A stretch of DNA of 64,000 bases from Mycolicibacterium peregrinum (GCF_002102345.1 NZ_LQPP01000026.1:62001-126000); one strand, 5' to 3'. Shown: positions 18,558 through 27,654, numbered from the stretch's first letter. Notes: generated by a model from the sequence alone, not told the origin. Numbers and translations are program-made.

Positions 18558-19024
18558 GCACGACGGCCGACAAGCTCGAGGTGACAGAGCTGCTGTACCG
18601 CTACGCCGAGCTGATCGACGCCGGCGACTTCGACGGGGTCGGGGAATTATTGGGCCGGGCCATGTTCGGCGGCCCGGCCTCCGGCAGCGTCTCCGGAGCC
18701 CAGACCATCGCGAAGTTGTTCGCCCAAACGACGCGCCGGTTCCCCGACCATGGCAACCGCACCCGGACCCGTCACCTGGTGCTCAATCCGATCGTCGAAC
18801 TCGATGGTGACCGGGCCGAATCCCGCTCGACGTTCTGCGTCGTGCAGCACGTCCCGGACGCTCCGAGTCCCGTTCCGCTGCAGCCGATCGTGGTCGGGCG
18901 GTACTTCGACACGTTCGCGCGGGACGACGAGGGCTGGTACTTCACCGAACGCAAGGTCGACGTGGAGATGGTCGGTGACGTCTCGGCGCACCTGAACGTC
19001 GACCCGCGACAATACGAACGCTAG
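18554..19024 (+). CDS. SnoaL-like/NTF2-fold protein
   Basis: A 156-aa small cone-fold protein of the SnoaL_4 type: [22 protein letters not shown], later [29 protein letters not shown] and [21 protein letters not shown]. Members include steroid isomerase-like and dehydratase-like enzymes and non-enzymatic binders; the function here is not known. It is translationally coupled to tsaD (4-bp overlap) and is the last gene of the alr-tsa run; the next gene is convergent with a 1-bp gap. Confidence 0.85.
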   Translation: MSTTADKLEVTELLYRYAELIDAGDFDGVGELLGRAMFGGPASGSVSGAQTIAKLFAQTTRRFPDHGNRTRTRHLVLNPIVELDGDRAESRSTFCVVQHVPDAPSPVPLQPIVVGRYFDTFARDDEGWYFTERKVDVEMVGDVSAHLNVDPRQYER

Positions 19025-19025
19025 G

Positions 19026-20060
19026 TCAGCGCGCTTCGTTGATGTGGTGAACCCGCACGCTGACCTCCAGCTGGAAACGGTCGGCGGGGTTTTTGAGTGA
19101 CAGCCCGGTGAGTTCCTCGATGAGTTTGATCCGGTACAGCAGCGAGTGGCGGTTCAGGAACAGTGCCCGCGCCGCCGCACTGGTGTTGGTGGCCTCGTCG
19201 AGCAGGATCTCCAAGGTGTGCACCAGTTGTCCACGCCGGGTCTTGTCGTAGTCGATGAGGGGCTGCAGCGTCTGTAGGACGGTCGCCATGCTGCGCGGGT
19301 GCTGACGCAGTACCTCGGCGAACTGCATGGGACCGACCGGGCCTTCGGGCAGCGCCGGCGAAACCGGAGCGGCGACGGCGACCGCATGGCCCTGTGCGGG
19401 CGCCAGCAGCGCCCAGGTCACGAGGTCCTCGGGGAGCCCGCTGAGTCGCTGGGCGGAATCGACCAATCCAGACACTGTGGATTCGGTTGGGGCCGAAGAG
19501 AAATGGCCCATGACCAGATCATCGGTGACCGATGACGTGACCGTGAGGCCGGCGGCGAGCGCCAATTCGTGCAGCGCGCCGGCGAACCTCTCGGCGGCAT
19601 CGCCCCACCCGGGGTCGTCGCGTACGCGGCGCCCGATGACCATCTGGACCCCGGTGTCCGGCGGGGACGGACCGATCAGCGGCAGGATGGTCTTCTGGAC
19701 GTCGGCGAAGGCAATTTCCCAGGGCAGCAAGACAAATGGGCACGCATGCTGGTCGGCGAGGGGGATCAGCAGCTCGAGGAGGTCGTGGGCGTCCACATCG
19801 GGGGGTGGACTGAGAATGATGCCGGCGGCCGGTGAGGCCACCAGGGAAACCAGGAATTCGCGCACACCCGGCTGGTGGATGTCGGCACCGGTGGTGAGCA
19901 CCAGGTCGCCGGGCCGGACGAAGTCCTCGGCCGGTGCGTGGATGATGTCCACCCAGCGGACCTCACGGGCCAGTCCGCGGTGCCCCGCGACCACTGAACC
20001 CTGGTCCAAGGGTGGAATCGTCAAGACCGCCGCCACACTCAGCGACGAGTCCTCGGACAT
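19026..20060 (-). CDS. PucR-family transcriptional regulator
   Basis: A 344-aa regulator. The N-terminal PucR domain begins SLSVAAVLTIPPLDQGSVVAGHRGLAREVRWV, and the C-terminal PucR helix-turn-helix is in LVHTLEILLDEATNTSAAARALFLNRHSLLYRIKLIEELTGLSL. The ATG at 20060 has AAGGGAAG upstream. PucR proteins activate or repress catabolic genes for nitrogen compounds, amines or diols. It lies 112 bp from the end of an APC permease gene on the same strand and next to a diol dehydratase operon, so it is the likely local regulator. Confidence 0.9.
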   Translation of the reverse strand: MSEDSSLSVAAVLTIPPLDQGSVVAGHRGLAREVRWVDIIHAPAEDFVRPGDLVLTTGADIHQPGVREFLVSLVASPAAGIILSPPPDVDAHDLLELLIPLADQHACPFVLLPWEIAFADVQKTILPLIGPSPPDTGVQMVIGRRVRDDPGWGDAAERFAGALHELALAAGLTVTSSVTDDLVMGHFSSAPTESTVSGLVDSAQRLSGLPEDLVTWALLAPAQGHAVAVAAPVSPALPEGPVGPMQFAEVLRQHPRSMATVLQTLQPLIDYDKTRRGQLVHTLEILLDEATNTSAAARALFLNRHSLLYRIKLIEELTGLSLKNPADRFQLEVSVRVHHINEAR

Positions 20061-20172
20061 GCCGCTTCCCTTCTGATCAACTGCTCGGCGGTGCGTCGAA
20101 GCCGACGGTATCAGCGACCAGTCACGCCGGTGACCACCTGCCCGGCAGGTGGCCACCGACGTCGGGATTCGG

Positions 20173-21615
20173 TCAGCTGACGGACGAGATCGAAGCCAGT
20201 TCCTCGGTGGACCGCCGGCTCAGCAGCATGCCGACTGCGAAGAAGATCAGCGGCATCACACCGAAGATCGCCGCCAGGGCGGGAGTGCCGCCGACCACCA
20301 GGGTCAGGTTGGACACCACCAGCACCAGGGCCGCCGCCAGGGCGAGCGTCGCGAACGAGGCCAGCACCACCTTGCCGGTGGAGTTGCCCCGCCGGACGAA
20401 GAAGAGCACCACCGAGATCGTGGTCAGCAGCCACAGCAGCGCGAGGGCCAGGATGCCGAGGCCACCGCCCGGTCCGAAGATCTGCAACACCGGGTCCAGC
20501 TGAAGCGCGGCGCAGATGCCCATCACGACGAACGAGGCCACGGTGATGACCAGTGAGGCGTTCGACGGTGAGCCGTGACGCTCGTGCACCTTGCCGATCT
20601 TCTTCGAGAACACACCGCTCTGTCCGAGCACGAACGCGTACCGAGACGCGATGTTGTGGAACGCGAGGGCACACGCGAAGACACTGACCGACCACAGGAT
20701 GGTGTTCAGGTCACGTCCGACCATGCCGAGGTACTTGCCCGCGGTGTTCACCATGAAGTTGTCGGGGTCGTCGGTGGCGAGCTGGATGGCGTCGTGCCCG
20801 CCGTTGCCCTCGACGAGGGCCCAGCTGGTGAAGGCGTAGAAGACCGCGACGATGCCCACCGCCCAGTAGGTGGCCCGGGGGACGGTGCGGTCGGGGTCCT
20901 TGGCCTCGTCCCGGAAAACCGCGGTCGCCTCGACGCCGACGAATCCCCACAGGGCGTAGAGCAGGGCGATGCCGAATCCGCCGGCGATGCCCTGCGGGGT
21001 GAACGAGTCACCGGTGAGGCCGTGCTCGCCGCCACGCACCACGATGACCAGATCCACCACCATGAGGATGGCGACCTCGGACACCAGGAAGACACCTAGG
21101 ACCTTCGCGCTGAGATCGATGTCGCGGTAGCCGAGCCAACCGACGGCTGCCAGCACCACGCCGGTCAACAGCCACCAGGGGAGATCAGGTCCACCGAACC
21201 GGGTGATCAGCTCGTTGAGGATGACGCCGTCGTAGGCGGCCACGGCGATCAGGGTCGCCATGTAGGCGGGGAGCGCGAGCACGGCCGCACCGGTTCCGGC
21301 CGCCCGACCGAGCGACTCACGGATGTAGGCGTAGAAGGCCCCGGCGTCGGTGACGTACTTCGACATCGCCACGAAGCTGGCGGCGAACAGGCCGAAGATC
21401 ACGCCCGCGACGATGAAGGCGACCGGGATGCCGGTGGTGTTGCCCAACGCCATCGCGATCGGCACATTGCCGCCGATGGTCGACAGCGGCGCCGAGGCCG
21501 CCACCACCATCAGCACGATCGCGGGCACGCCGAGGTGGCCGCGCAATTTGGCCGGACGGCCGTCCGATGACGTATCAGGTGGGGTCTTTTGGCCCGCGTT
21601 GACAACCTCGGTCAT
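20173..21615 (-). CDS. APC-superfamily permease
   Basis: A 480-aa amino acid/polyamine/organocation transporter with about 12 membrane segments. The start shows the family hallmark LGVPAIVLMVVAASAPLSTIGGNVPIAMALGN and later GIALLYALWGFVGVEATAVFRDEAKDP. The substrate could be an amino acid or an amino-alcohol; position opposite the B12-dependent dehydratase favours something feeding that pathway, but this is inference. Start ATG 21615 has GGAGGAA upstream. Divergent from the dehydratase operon by 263 bp. Confidence 0.88.
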   Translation of the reverse strand: MTEVVNAGQKTPPDTSSDGRPAKLRGHLGVPAIVLMVVAASAPLSTIGGNVPIAMALGNTTGIPVAFIVAGVIFGLFAASFVAMSKYVTDAGAFYAYIRESLGRAAGTGAAVLALPAYMATLIAVAAYDGVILNELITRFGGPDLPWWLLTGVVLAAVGWLGYRDIDLSAKVLGVFLVSEVAILMVVDLVIVVRGGEHGLTGDSFTPQGIAGGFGIALLYALWGFVGVEATAVFRDEAKDPDRTVPRATYWAVGIVAVFYAFTSWALVEGNGGHDAIQLATDDPDNFMVNTAGKYLGMVGRDLNTILWSVSVFACALAFHNIASRYAFVLGQSGVFSKKIGKVHERHGSPSNASLVITVASFVVMGICAALQLDPVLQIFGPGGGLGILALALLWLLTTISVVLFFVRRGNSTGKVVLASFATLALAAALVLVVSNLTLVVGGTPALAAIFGVMPLIFFAVGMLLSRRSTEELASISSVS

Positions 21616-21717
21616 TGGGTTGATTCCTCCTAACTGCCCGCCGCAGTTGGCGGCTGGGTGAAGTCCGGGGCAAGTTTGCGAGAATCACAGGCCGCTTCGC
21701 CACTGCTGTCGATCACT

Positions 21718-21780
21718 TTCCAACACCTTGTTGTAAGCCAGTTCACATCGGCCGCTCCGCAGTCACACACTTTGTTGGAA
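21718..21780. promoter_or_regulatory. Inverted repeats between permease and diol dehydratase operon
   Basis: The divergent gap 21616-21878 holds CAACA-CCT-TGTTG (21721-21733) and a longer pair TTCCAACA (21718-21725) / TGTTGGAA (21773-21780). These are candidate sites for the PucR regulator. I looked for a cobalamin riboswitch here and did not recognise one. Confidence 0.5.
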
Positions 21781-21878
21781 GGTGCCGGGCGGATGTTGTT
21801 TCCATCGCGGCATCCAGTCGATGCTTGGCCGGTTACGTGACACACCCGTCACGCCGACAGAGAGGTACGACGACTGCA

Positions 21879-24146
21879 ATGAACCCGGACAGCAGCGAAA
21901 CCGAGCAGGATCACCGGCTGGGACGCATCCGACTGCTGGATGAGCAGCGCGTCAACCTGGACGGGTTCGCCCAGGCGGACCCCGAGCTGGGCATGATCTC
22001 CCATCTGTCGCCTCACGATCCGGAACCGTCCTGGAAGGTGGCCGACGACGGCACCGTGGTGGAGATGGATTCGAAGTCCGTCGCCGACTTCGACACCATC
22101 GACGAGTTCATCGTCCGCTACGCCGTCGATCCCGTGGAGGCACCGCGATCGATGGCGATGAGTGACGTCGAGCTGGCCCGGATGATCGTCGACTCGGGTG
22201 TGCCGCGCGAGGAGGTGCTGCGCGTCTGCGGCGGATTGACCCCAGCCAAGATGGCCCGGGTGGTGGCGCTCCTGCAGCCCGTCGAGATTCAGATGGCGAT
22301 GATGAAGATGCGGGCCCGCCGCACGCCCGCGAACCAGGCCCATGTCACCAACCGCCTCGACGACCCCTTGCTCATCGCGGCCGATGCCGCCACCGCCGTC
22401 GTCTACGGGTTCCGGGAGCTGGAAGCCACCGTCCCGGTGCTCGACGACGCCCCAGCCGTCGCGGTCGGCCTGCTGATCGGATCGCAGGTACCCGCGCCCG
22501 GGGCGCTCACACAGTGCTCGGTCGAGGAGGCGCGCGAACTGGAACTCGGGGTGCGCGGCCTGGTGTCGTACGCCGAGACGGTCTCGGTCTACGGCACTGA
22601 GCAGGTGTTCACCGACGGTGACGACACCCCGTGGTCGAAGGCGTTCCTCACGTCGTCCTACGCCTCCCGCGGTATCAAGATGCGGCTGTCCAGCGGGGCC
22701 GGCTCGGAGGTCCTGATGGGTCAGGCCGAGCGCAAGTCGATGAACTACCTGGAGTCCCGCTGCGTCGCCCTGGCCAAAGGTATTGGTGCACAGGGGGTTC
22801 AGAACGGGGGCATCGACGGCGCTTCGATCACCGCGTCGGTGCCGGGCGGTGTCCGCGAACTGATCGCCGAGAACCTGATGGTCATGTTGCGCGGGCTGGA
22901 ATCCTGCAGCGGCAACGACTCGCTGGTCTCCGAGTCCACGATGCGGCGAACCAGCCGGACCTTGCCGGTGCTGTTGTCGGGATCGGACTTCATCTTCTCC
23001 GGCTTCGGTTCGGTGGTGGCCTACGACAACATGTTCGGCCCGTCCAACTTCAACGCCGCCGACCTCGATGACTACCTGGTGATGCAGCGTGACTGGGGTG
23101 TCGACGGCGGGCTGCGGTCGGTGGACCCGACGACTCTCGAAGCCATGCGCCGCCAGGCCGCCGAGGCCACCCGGGCGGTATTCGAATATCTGGGGCTCGC
23201 CGATTTCGACGACGAGCATGTGGAAACCGTTGTCGGGGCGGCGGGTTCCAAGGACCTGCCGCCCACCGACGGGGTGAAGGTGCTCAGTGCCGCCCGGATG
23301 ATCGAGCAGTCGGGTCTGACGGTGCTCGACATCGTCGCCGCGCTCGCCGAGACGGGATTCACCGACATCGCCGAACGGGTCCTGAACATGGCGAAGGCCC
23401 GCGTCACCGGTGACTACCTGCAGACCGCGGCGATCTTCGACGAACAGATGAATGTGCTGTCAGCGCTGCAGGATCCGAACGACTACCGCGGTCCCGGCAC
23501 CGGGTACCGGCCGACGGCAGAGCGTCAGGCTCAGATCGATGCGGTTCGTCAGGCGCGGTCGGTGACCGACCTGGTCAAGGAGCAGGCGACCTTCGCGCAT
23601 CCGGACCGGCTGATCGTGAGTGGGCCCGCGGGCGTGGGAGAAGATCCCCGCGAAGTGGTCATCGGTGTGTCTCCCGCGTTCGGCGTCAAGCTGTTTCGCA
23701 CTCTGTCCGGGATGACCGTCTACGACGCGCTGGAACAGATCCTGGCCGGGCTGGAAGAGGAGCAGTGTGTGCCGCGTCTGGTTCGGATCGCAGACTCCGT
23801 GGACCTCGGGGTGATCGGTAAGTCCGCGGCCCGGCTGTCCGGTTCCGGGATCGGCGTCGGGCTTCAGGCCAAGGGCACCACACTGATCCACCGCCGCGAT
23901 CTCCCGCCGTTGGCCAACCTCGAATTGCTCAGTGTGGCACCACTGATCACCCCCGAGATGTACCGGCTGATCGGCATCAACGCCGGCCGGCACGCCAAGG
24001 GTGCGACTCCTGCCCCGATGCGCAACGCGTACACCGACGAGGCGATCACCGCCAGGTACCACACCAGAGTGGTGTCGATGGTGGCGATCGAACGATCCGA
24101 ATGCGACAACCAGGGCGCGAACATGGAATTGGAGCTCAAGCGATGA
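21879..24146 (+). CDS. B12-dependent diol/glycerol dehydratase, fused large and medium subunits
   Basis: A 755-aa protein joining the alpha and beta subunits of adenosylcobalamin-dependent diol/glycerol dehydratase. Residues about 1-570 match the catalytic TIM-barrel large subunit (QNGGIDGASITASVPGG, CSGNDSLVSE with the metal/substrate aspartate, SDFIFSGFGSVVAYDNMFG, GDYLQTAAI, YRGPGTGYR). Residues about 588-755 match the medium subunit (EVVIGVSPAFGV, LSGSGIGVGLQAKGTTLIHRRDLPPLANLEL). The enzyme turns 1,2-diols or glycerol into aldehydes. ATG 21879 is chosen because AGAGGT precedes it and the protein then starts at the family N-terminus. The small subunit gene overlaps by 4 bp. In enterobacteria the two parts are separate genes; no microcompartment shell genes are present here. 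Confidence 0.93.
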   Translation: MNPDSSETEQDHRLGRIRLLDEQRVNLDGFAQADPELGMISHLSPHDPEPSWKVADDGTVVEMDSKSVADFDTIDEFIVRYAVDPVEAPRSMAMSDVELARMIVDSGVPREEVLRVCGGLTPAKMARVVALLQPVEIQMAMMKMRARRTPANQAHVTNRLDDPLLIAADAATAVVYGFRELEATVPVLDDAPAVAVGLLIGSQVPAPGALTQCSVEEARELELGVRGLVSYAETVSVYGTEQVFTDGDDTPWSKAFLTSSYASRGIKMRLSSGAGSEVLMGQAERKSMNYLESRCVALAKGIGAQGVQNGGIDGASITASVPGGVRELIAENLMVMLRGLESCSGNDSLVSESTMRRTSRTLPVLLSGSDFIFSGFGSVVAYDNMFGPSNFNAADLDDYLVMQRDWGVDGGLRSVDPTTLEAMRRQAAEATRAVFEYLGLADFDDEHVETVVGAAGSKDLPPTDGVKVLSAARMIEQSGLTVLDIVAALAETGFTDIAERVLNMAKARVTGDYLQTAAIFDEQMNVLSALQDPNDYRGPGTGYRPTAERQAQIDAVRQARSVTDLVKEQATFAHPDRLIVSGPAGVGEDPREVVIGVSPAFGVKLFRTLSGMTVYDALEQILAGLEEEQCVPRLVRIADSVDLGVIGKSAARLSGSGIGVGLQAKGTTLIHRRDLPPLANLELLSVAPLITPEMYRLIGINAGRHAKGATPAPMRNAYTDEAITARYHTRVVSMVAIERSECDNQGANMELELKR

Positions 24147-24502
24147 CGATCACCGCACACTCGGGCCGCAGCCTCACCGAGGTGACGGTCGAGGCCGCCC
24201 GCAACGGTGAACTGGTTCTCGACGACATCCGGATCAGCCGCGAAACCCTGCTGTCCCAAGCAGATATCGCGGAACGCTCCGGTTCCCTGCAATTGGCGAT
24301 GAACCTGCGGCGGGCCGCTGAGATGACCGCACTCACCTCTGAAGAGATGCTCGACGCCTATGAGGCGCTCAGGCCCCGCCGATCGACCTTCGCCGAACTG
24401 GAGGAACTGGCGCAACGTCTCGCCGACCGGGATGCGCCCGCCTGCGCGGCACTGGTCCGGGAGGCGGCGACGGCCTACCAGCGGCGCGGCCTGCTGCGGT
24501 GA
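24143..24502 (+). CDS. Diol/glycerol dehydratase small (gamma) subunit
   Basis: A 119-aa protein matching the small subunit: LDDIRISRETLLSQADIAERSGSLQLAMNLRRAAEMTAL, EALRPRRSTFAELEELAQRL and CAALVREAATAYQRRGLL. It lacks the longer N-terminal extension found in the enterobacterial PduE, which serves encapsulation in microcompartments; this fits the absence of shell genes. ATG 24143 overlaps the fused alpha-beta gene (ATGA) and its stop overlaps the reactivase gene (GTGA), so the three are one translationally coupled operon. Confidence 0.93.
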   Translation: MTITAHSGRSLTEVTVEAARNGELVLDDIRISRETLLSQADIAERSGSLQLAMNLRRAAEMTALTSEEMLDAYEALRPRRSTFAELEELAQRLADRDAPACAALVREAATAYQRRGLLR

Positions 24503-26166
24503 CCGTCTGGGCCGGTGTCGACATCGGCAACTCCACCACCGAGGTGGTGCTCTGCCGGATGGACCCAGAACTGACGGTGCTGGCCAGTGCCCGCACCCCG
24601 ACCCGTGGTGGAAAGGGATCGCCCCGGGCGGTGCAAGGCGCCGCGCAGTTGGTGCGGCGCCTGGCCGAGTCGCATGGGCTGGTGATCGACCGGGCGGCCT
24701 TCGCGCCGACTCCGCCCGTGAAGTCCACCGTCGAACAGGTTCAACTCGAAACCCGACGGACAGGCAGGCTGACGATCGTCACCCGGTCGGCCGCCACCAC
24801 CGCGGGAGATGCGGTCGGTGTGGGGGAGCCGGTTCCGGTCGAGTGCCTCGGTGACGTGGATCCCGGCCGCTCGGTCGTCGCTTGCGCGACGGCGCAGTGG
24901 GGATACCGTGAGGTCGCGCAGCGAGTGAATGACGCTGTAGCCCAAGGATGCAACGTCACCGCGGTGTTGACGGCCAACGATGAGGCCGTGCTCGTGTCGA
25001 ATCGGCTGAACACTGCTCTGCCCGTCGTCGACGACGTCGACATCAAGTCGCTGCTGCCTGCGACCCGCGTCGCCGTCGAAGTCCGCCAGGGCGTCGCACC
25101 TCTGCAACGCCTCACCGATCCCTTCTGGCTCGCCGATGTGTTCGGGCTGAGCGAGGCCGAGCGGGCCGACGCGCGTGCGATCGCCGATCAACTCTTCGAC
25201 AGTGCGTGTGCGGTGGTCAGCCTCGGCGATTCCGAACCGGCGGTTACCGCACCCGTCGTCCGGCCCGTGGGGGAGAGCGCCCACGTGGTTTACCTCGCCG
25301 ACATCGCGGCGCGAGCCAATTCGCGGCGCGGATCGGTCACCGTGGACAGCCTGGTGATGGCGAACATGGCCGGCGAGCACGAACCGCCGGCCGGGGCCGA
25401 CGAGTTGGCCCGGGCGTTGGGTGTACCGGTCACACGCGTCGACTCGGAGGCCGCGGCGGCCCGCGTCGGCGCTCTCACCACTCCTGGGATCACTCCCGAG
25501 GTCGTGGTGGTGGATGTCGGCGGGGGCACCGTCGACGTCGTGTCCGACGGATCACGGATCGTGCTGCCGGGTGCGGGACAGCTGCTGACGGCGGCGACGG
25601 CCACCGCCCTGGACATCTCCCGAAGCGCCGCCGAATACGCCAAACGGGCGGAGGCGGTCACGGCCGTCACCGTCCAGATCATCGAGGACGAACACGGCCG
25701 GCGACAGTTCTTGGACACGCCGGTCAGCGGTCGGTGCAGCGGGTGGTTGCTGACCGCGGCCCCCAGCGGTTGGCTGCCCTTCACGTCGCGGCTCTCGGGT
25801 GCCGAGTGGCGCAGTTGGCGCCTGGCCGCCAAACGACAGGTGATCGGTGGCAACGTGATGCGGGGTATCGAGCAGGCGGCCCCCGGAGTGACCGGAGTGC
25901 TGCTCGTCGGAGGCGGCGCCAGTGACGACGAACTGGTCCGGGCGGTCAGTGAGCAGCTCGGCCACGACGTGAGTGTGGGCCGGGGAAATGTGGCCGGTCA
26001 GCTGGGGCATCGGTTCGCGGTGGCCTACGGACTGGTGGCCATGGCGGCGCGGATGCCAGGCGGTCAGCCGCGGGAAGAAGAGCTGGATCGGGTCGACCGG
26101 TCAGGCGGCAGCGTGAACGCGCACGACGTGGATGTCGCTGGTGAAGACTCGCGCGCCGGTGGGTAG
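24499..26166 (+). CDS. Diol/glycerol dehydratase reactivating factor, large subunit
   Basis: A 555-aa actin/Hsp70-fold ATPase that exchanges damaged cobalamin in the dehydratase. Phosphate-1 motif AGVDIGNSTTEVVL, TTPGITPEVVVVDVGGGTVDVV, and the C-terminal VLLVGGGASDDELV and VGRGNVAGQLGHRFAVAYGLVA match the DdrA/PduG type. That last block is near the normal end of the family (about residue 515); the final ~40 residues are unrelated and are read through bases that code on the other strand for the end of the HNH protein (26101-26166). The small reactivase subunit (DdrB/PduH) is not found downstream. Start is GTG 24499. Confidence 0.9.
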   Translation: MTVWAGVDIGNSTTEVVLCRMDPELTVLASARTPTRGGKGSPRAVQGAAQLVRRLAESHGLVIDRAAFAPTPPVKSTVEQVQLETRRTGRLTIVTRSAATTAGDAVGVGEPVPVECLGDVDPGRSVVACATAQWGYREVAQRVNDAVAQGCNVTAVLTANDEAVLVSNRLNTALPVVDDVDIKSLLPATRVAVEVRQGVAPLQRLTDPFWLADVFGLSEAERADARAIADQLFDSACAVVSLGDSEPAVTAPVVRPVGESAHVVYLADIAARANSRRGSVTVDSLVMANMAGEHEPPAGADELARALGVPVTRVDSEAAAARVGALTTPGITPEVVVVDVGGGTVDVVSDGSRIVLPGAGQLLTAATATALDISRSAAEYAKRAEAVTAVTVQIIEDEHGRRQFLDTPVSGRCSGWLLTAAPSGWLPFTSRLSGAEWRSWRLAAKRQVIGGNVMRGIEQAAPGVTGVLLVGGGASDDELVRAVSEQLGHDVSVGRGNVAGQLGHRFAVAYGLVAMAARMPGGQPREEELDRVDRSGGSVNAHDVDVAGEDSRAGG

Positions 26167-27393
26167 CGGCGGGGCGGTACTTCGATAGGTCCGGCCGGTC
26201 GGCGTGGTGAGTTCTGTGGTGTGCCGGCCGTAACCGTCGTAGGTGGTCGTGGTCTGCCAACCGGGGCTTTCCTTTGCGTAATTGCAGCGTTCGCAAAGCC
26301 CTTGCCCGTTGACGGCGGTGGTCACGCCACCGTCGGCGTGCCGGGTGATGTGGTCGATGTGCCGGATGGGGGCGTCGCAATACGGGGTGCGGCACTTTTG
26401 GTCACGCATGGCGATCAACCAGCGCAGCCCCTTGGGGAACGCCCGGGCGGTGGACTCCATGGCGACCAGGTTGCCGGTGGCCGGATCGGCGTAGAGCTTG
26501 CGCACCGCGGCCTCGGCCTGGGGGTCCAGCAGCGCAGCCAAGGCCATCTGACGGGCCACCTCTGCCGGGATGGGGCCGTATCCCTGCAGCACCGCCGGTT
26601 CGGAACCCTGGGCCAACAAGCTCTCGTCGGAGATCACCAGATTGAGCGCGACCGGGACCGCGGCGTCGACCTCACGCCCGGTCACCCGTCGGTAGAAGGC
26701 ATCGGCCATCAACGGGCCTCGCCCCTGGCATCCACCTCCGGCGGCGATCGAGGCGGCCCTGGCGGCGGCGGCCTCCGCCTGCAGCGCCTGATAGGCCGTA
26801 ACGCCTTCTGCGGAGGTCAGCAGCGCCGTCACGTACGCCATGCCGTGTGGGGCCGGACGCAGCGTGACAGTGCGATCGCACTGATGGCGGCTGATGCGCG
26901 CCATCACCGCGTCGTGGTCGAGCCGAAAAGCCACCCGCCCTGCCTCAGCCTCAACCTTTCTGTCCCCCAGGCCATCCAGCACGTCGGGATCGGCGCACAG
27001 TTCGGCGTCCATCGCGTGCCGGTCTGCCGGGGACAGGCAGGCGGCCTGGTCGGTGATGATCATCGCCCGGTCTTCGGTAAGCACGCCGGACTGCAGAGCC
27101 GCGAGCGTGTAGGGCATGTCGTCGACCAGGATCCTGGACATCTTCAGATACCTGGCTCCGTGCCAAGGGGAGGACTTGCGGGCCAGCCCTACCTCGGATG
27201 CCAGCCCTTGAGCGCGTCTGGCGGCAGGCACACCCTCAGCGGCCTTACGGGCGAGGCGCTTGGCTTCCAACATCGTCGTCACTCTGGCCTGTGCCGCGGC
27301 AATGCCGGCGGTCGCGCGGGTCATCGCAGCCAGCTGGTCGACCAATGCCGCCTCCGTGGCGTCGGGGTCGATGTTCCAACTGACTTCGAACAT
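26101..27393 (-). CDS. 13E12-repeat family HNH endonuclease (DUF222 + HNH)
   Basis: A 430-aa protein with an N-terminal DUF222 region (LVDQLAAMTRATAGIAAAQARVTTMLEAKR ... ARYLKMSRILVDDMPYTLAALQSGVLTEDRAMII) and a C-terminal HNH nuclease core CRTPYCDAPIRHIDHITRHADGG ... NGQGLCERCNYAKESPGW with its zinc cysteines. The family is multi-copy and mobile-like in mycobacteria; its biological role is not settled. The ATG at 27393 is chosen because a TATACT -10 box lies 7 bases upstream, predicting a leaderless transcript, and the SOS box covers the start. Its 3' end overlaps the end of the dehydratase reactivase gene by 66 bp. Confidence 0.92.
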   Translation of the reverse strand: MFEVSWNIDPDATEAALVDQLAAMTRATAGIAAAQARVTTMLEAKRLARKAAEGVPAARRAQGLASEVGLARKSSPWHGARYLKMSRILVDDMPYTLAALQSGVLTEDRAMIITDQAACLSPADRHAMDAELCADPDVLDGLGDRKVEAEAGRVAFRLDHDAVMARISRHQCDRTVTLRPAPHGMAYVTALLTSAEGVTAYQALQAEAAAARAASIAAGGGCQGRGPLMADAFYRRVTGREVDAAVPVALNLVISDESLLAQGSEPAVLQGYGPIPAEVARQMALAALLDPQAEAAVRKLYADPATGNLVAMESTARAFPKGLRWLIAMRDQKCRTPYCDAPIRHIDHITRHADGGVTTAVNGQGLCERCNYAKESPGWQTTTTYDGYGRHTTELTTPTGRTYRSTAPPLPTGARVFTSDIHVVRVHAAA

Positions 27394-27406
27394 GTGTTCG
27401 AGTATA
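27386..27406 (-). promoter_or_regulatory. LexA SOS box on a leaderless promoter
   Basis: TCGAAC-ATGT-GTTCGA at 27386-27401 is a perfect match to the mycobacterial LexA box TCGAAC(N4)GTTCGA. On the minus strand a TATACT -10 hexamer (27401-27406) abuts it, and the ATG of the HNH gene starts 7 bases after the hexamer. LexA binding would cover start site and start codon. LexA control of 13E12 genes is known in M. tuberculosis. Confidence 0.88.
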
Positions 27407-27489
27407 GCACCGTTCACTGACTCGGTCTTTTCGACAGGGTTTCAGCCCACGGATGAGTTCTCGGGCGGCGCACAACCCACCCTTGAGTG

Positions 27490-27516
27490 CTAGCACTCGC
27501 ATGTATAGAGTGCTAG
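27490..27516 (+). promoter_or_regulatory. CIRCE element (HrcA operator) upstream of groES
   Basis: CTAGCACTC - 9 bases - GAGTGCTAG is a perfect 9-bp inverted repeat matching the CIRCE consensus TTAGCACTC-N9-GAGTGCTAA. It lies about 140 bp before groES and indicates HrcA repression of the chaperonin operon. Confidence 0.95.
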
Positions 27517-27654
27517 GTGGCACGCGGCCAACCCCCAGCGCCGGCACCCGCGACGACGGAGCGAGGGGCACGGGCGCATGCCGAACACCTGGTTAACCCG
27601 AGGGCCCCGGAGCACACCGGAGCTCAATACCCAAACAAGTGGAGGGCTTCCATC

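Noticed and set aside
21616..21878. Cobalamin riboswitch before the diol dehydratase operon
   Set aside because: I could not recognise a B12-box or the needed stem arrangement; only inverted repeats fit for a protein operator. A covariance-model search would decide.
26101..27393. Insertion sequence
   Set aside because: The 13E12 HNH gene has no transposase features and I see no terminal inverted repeats or target duplication.
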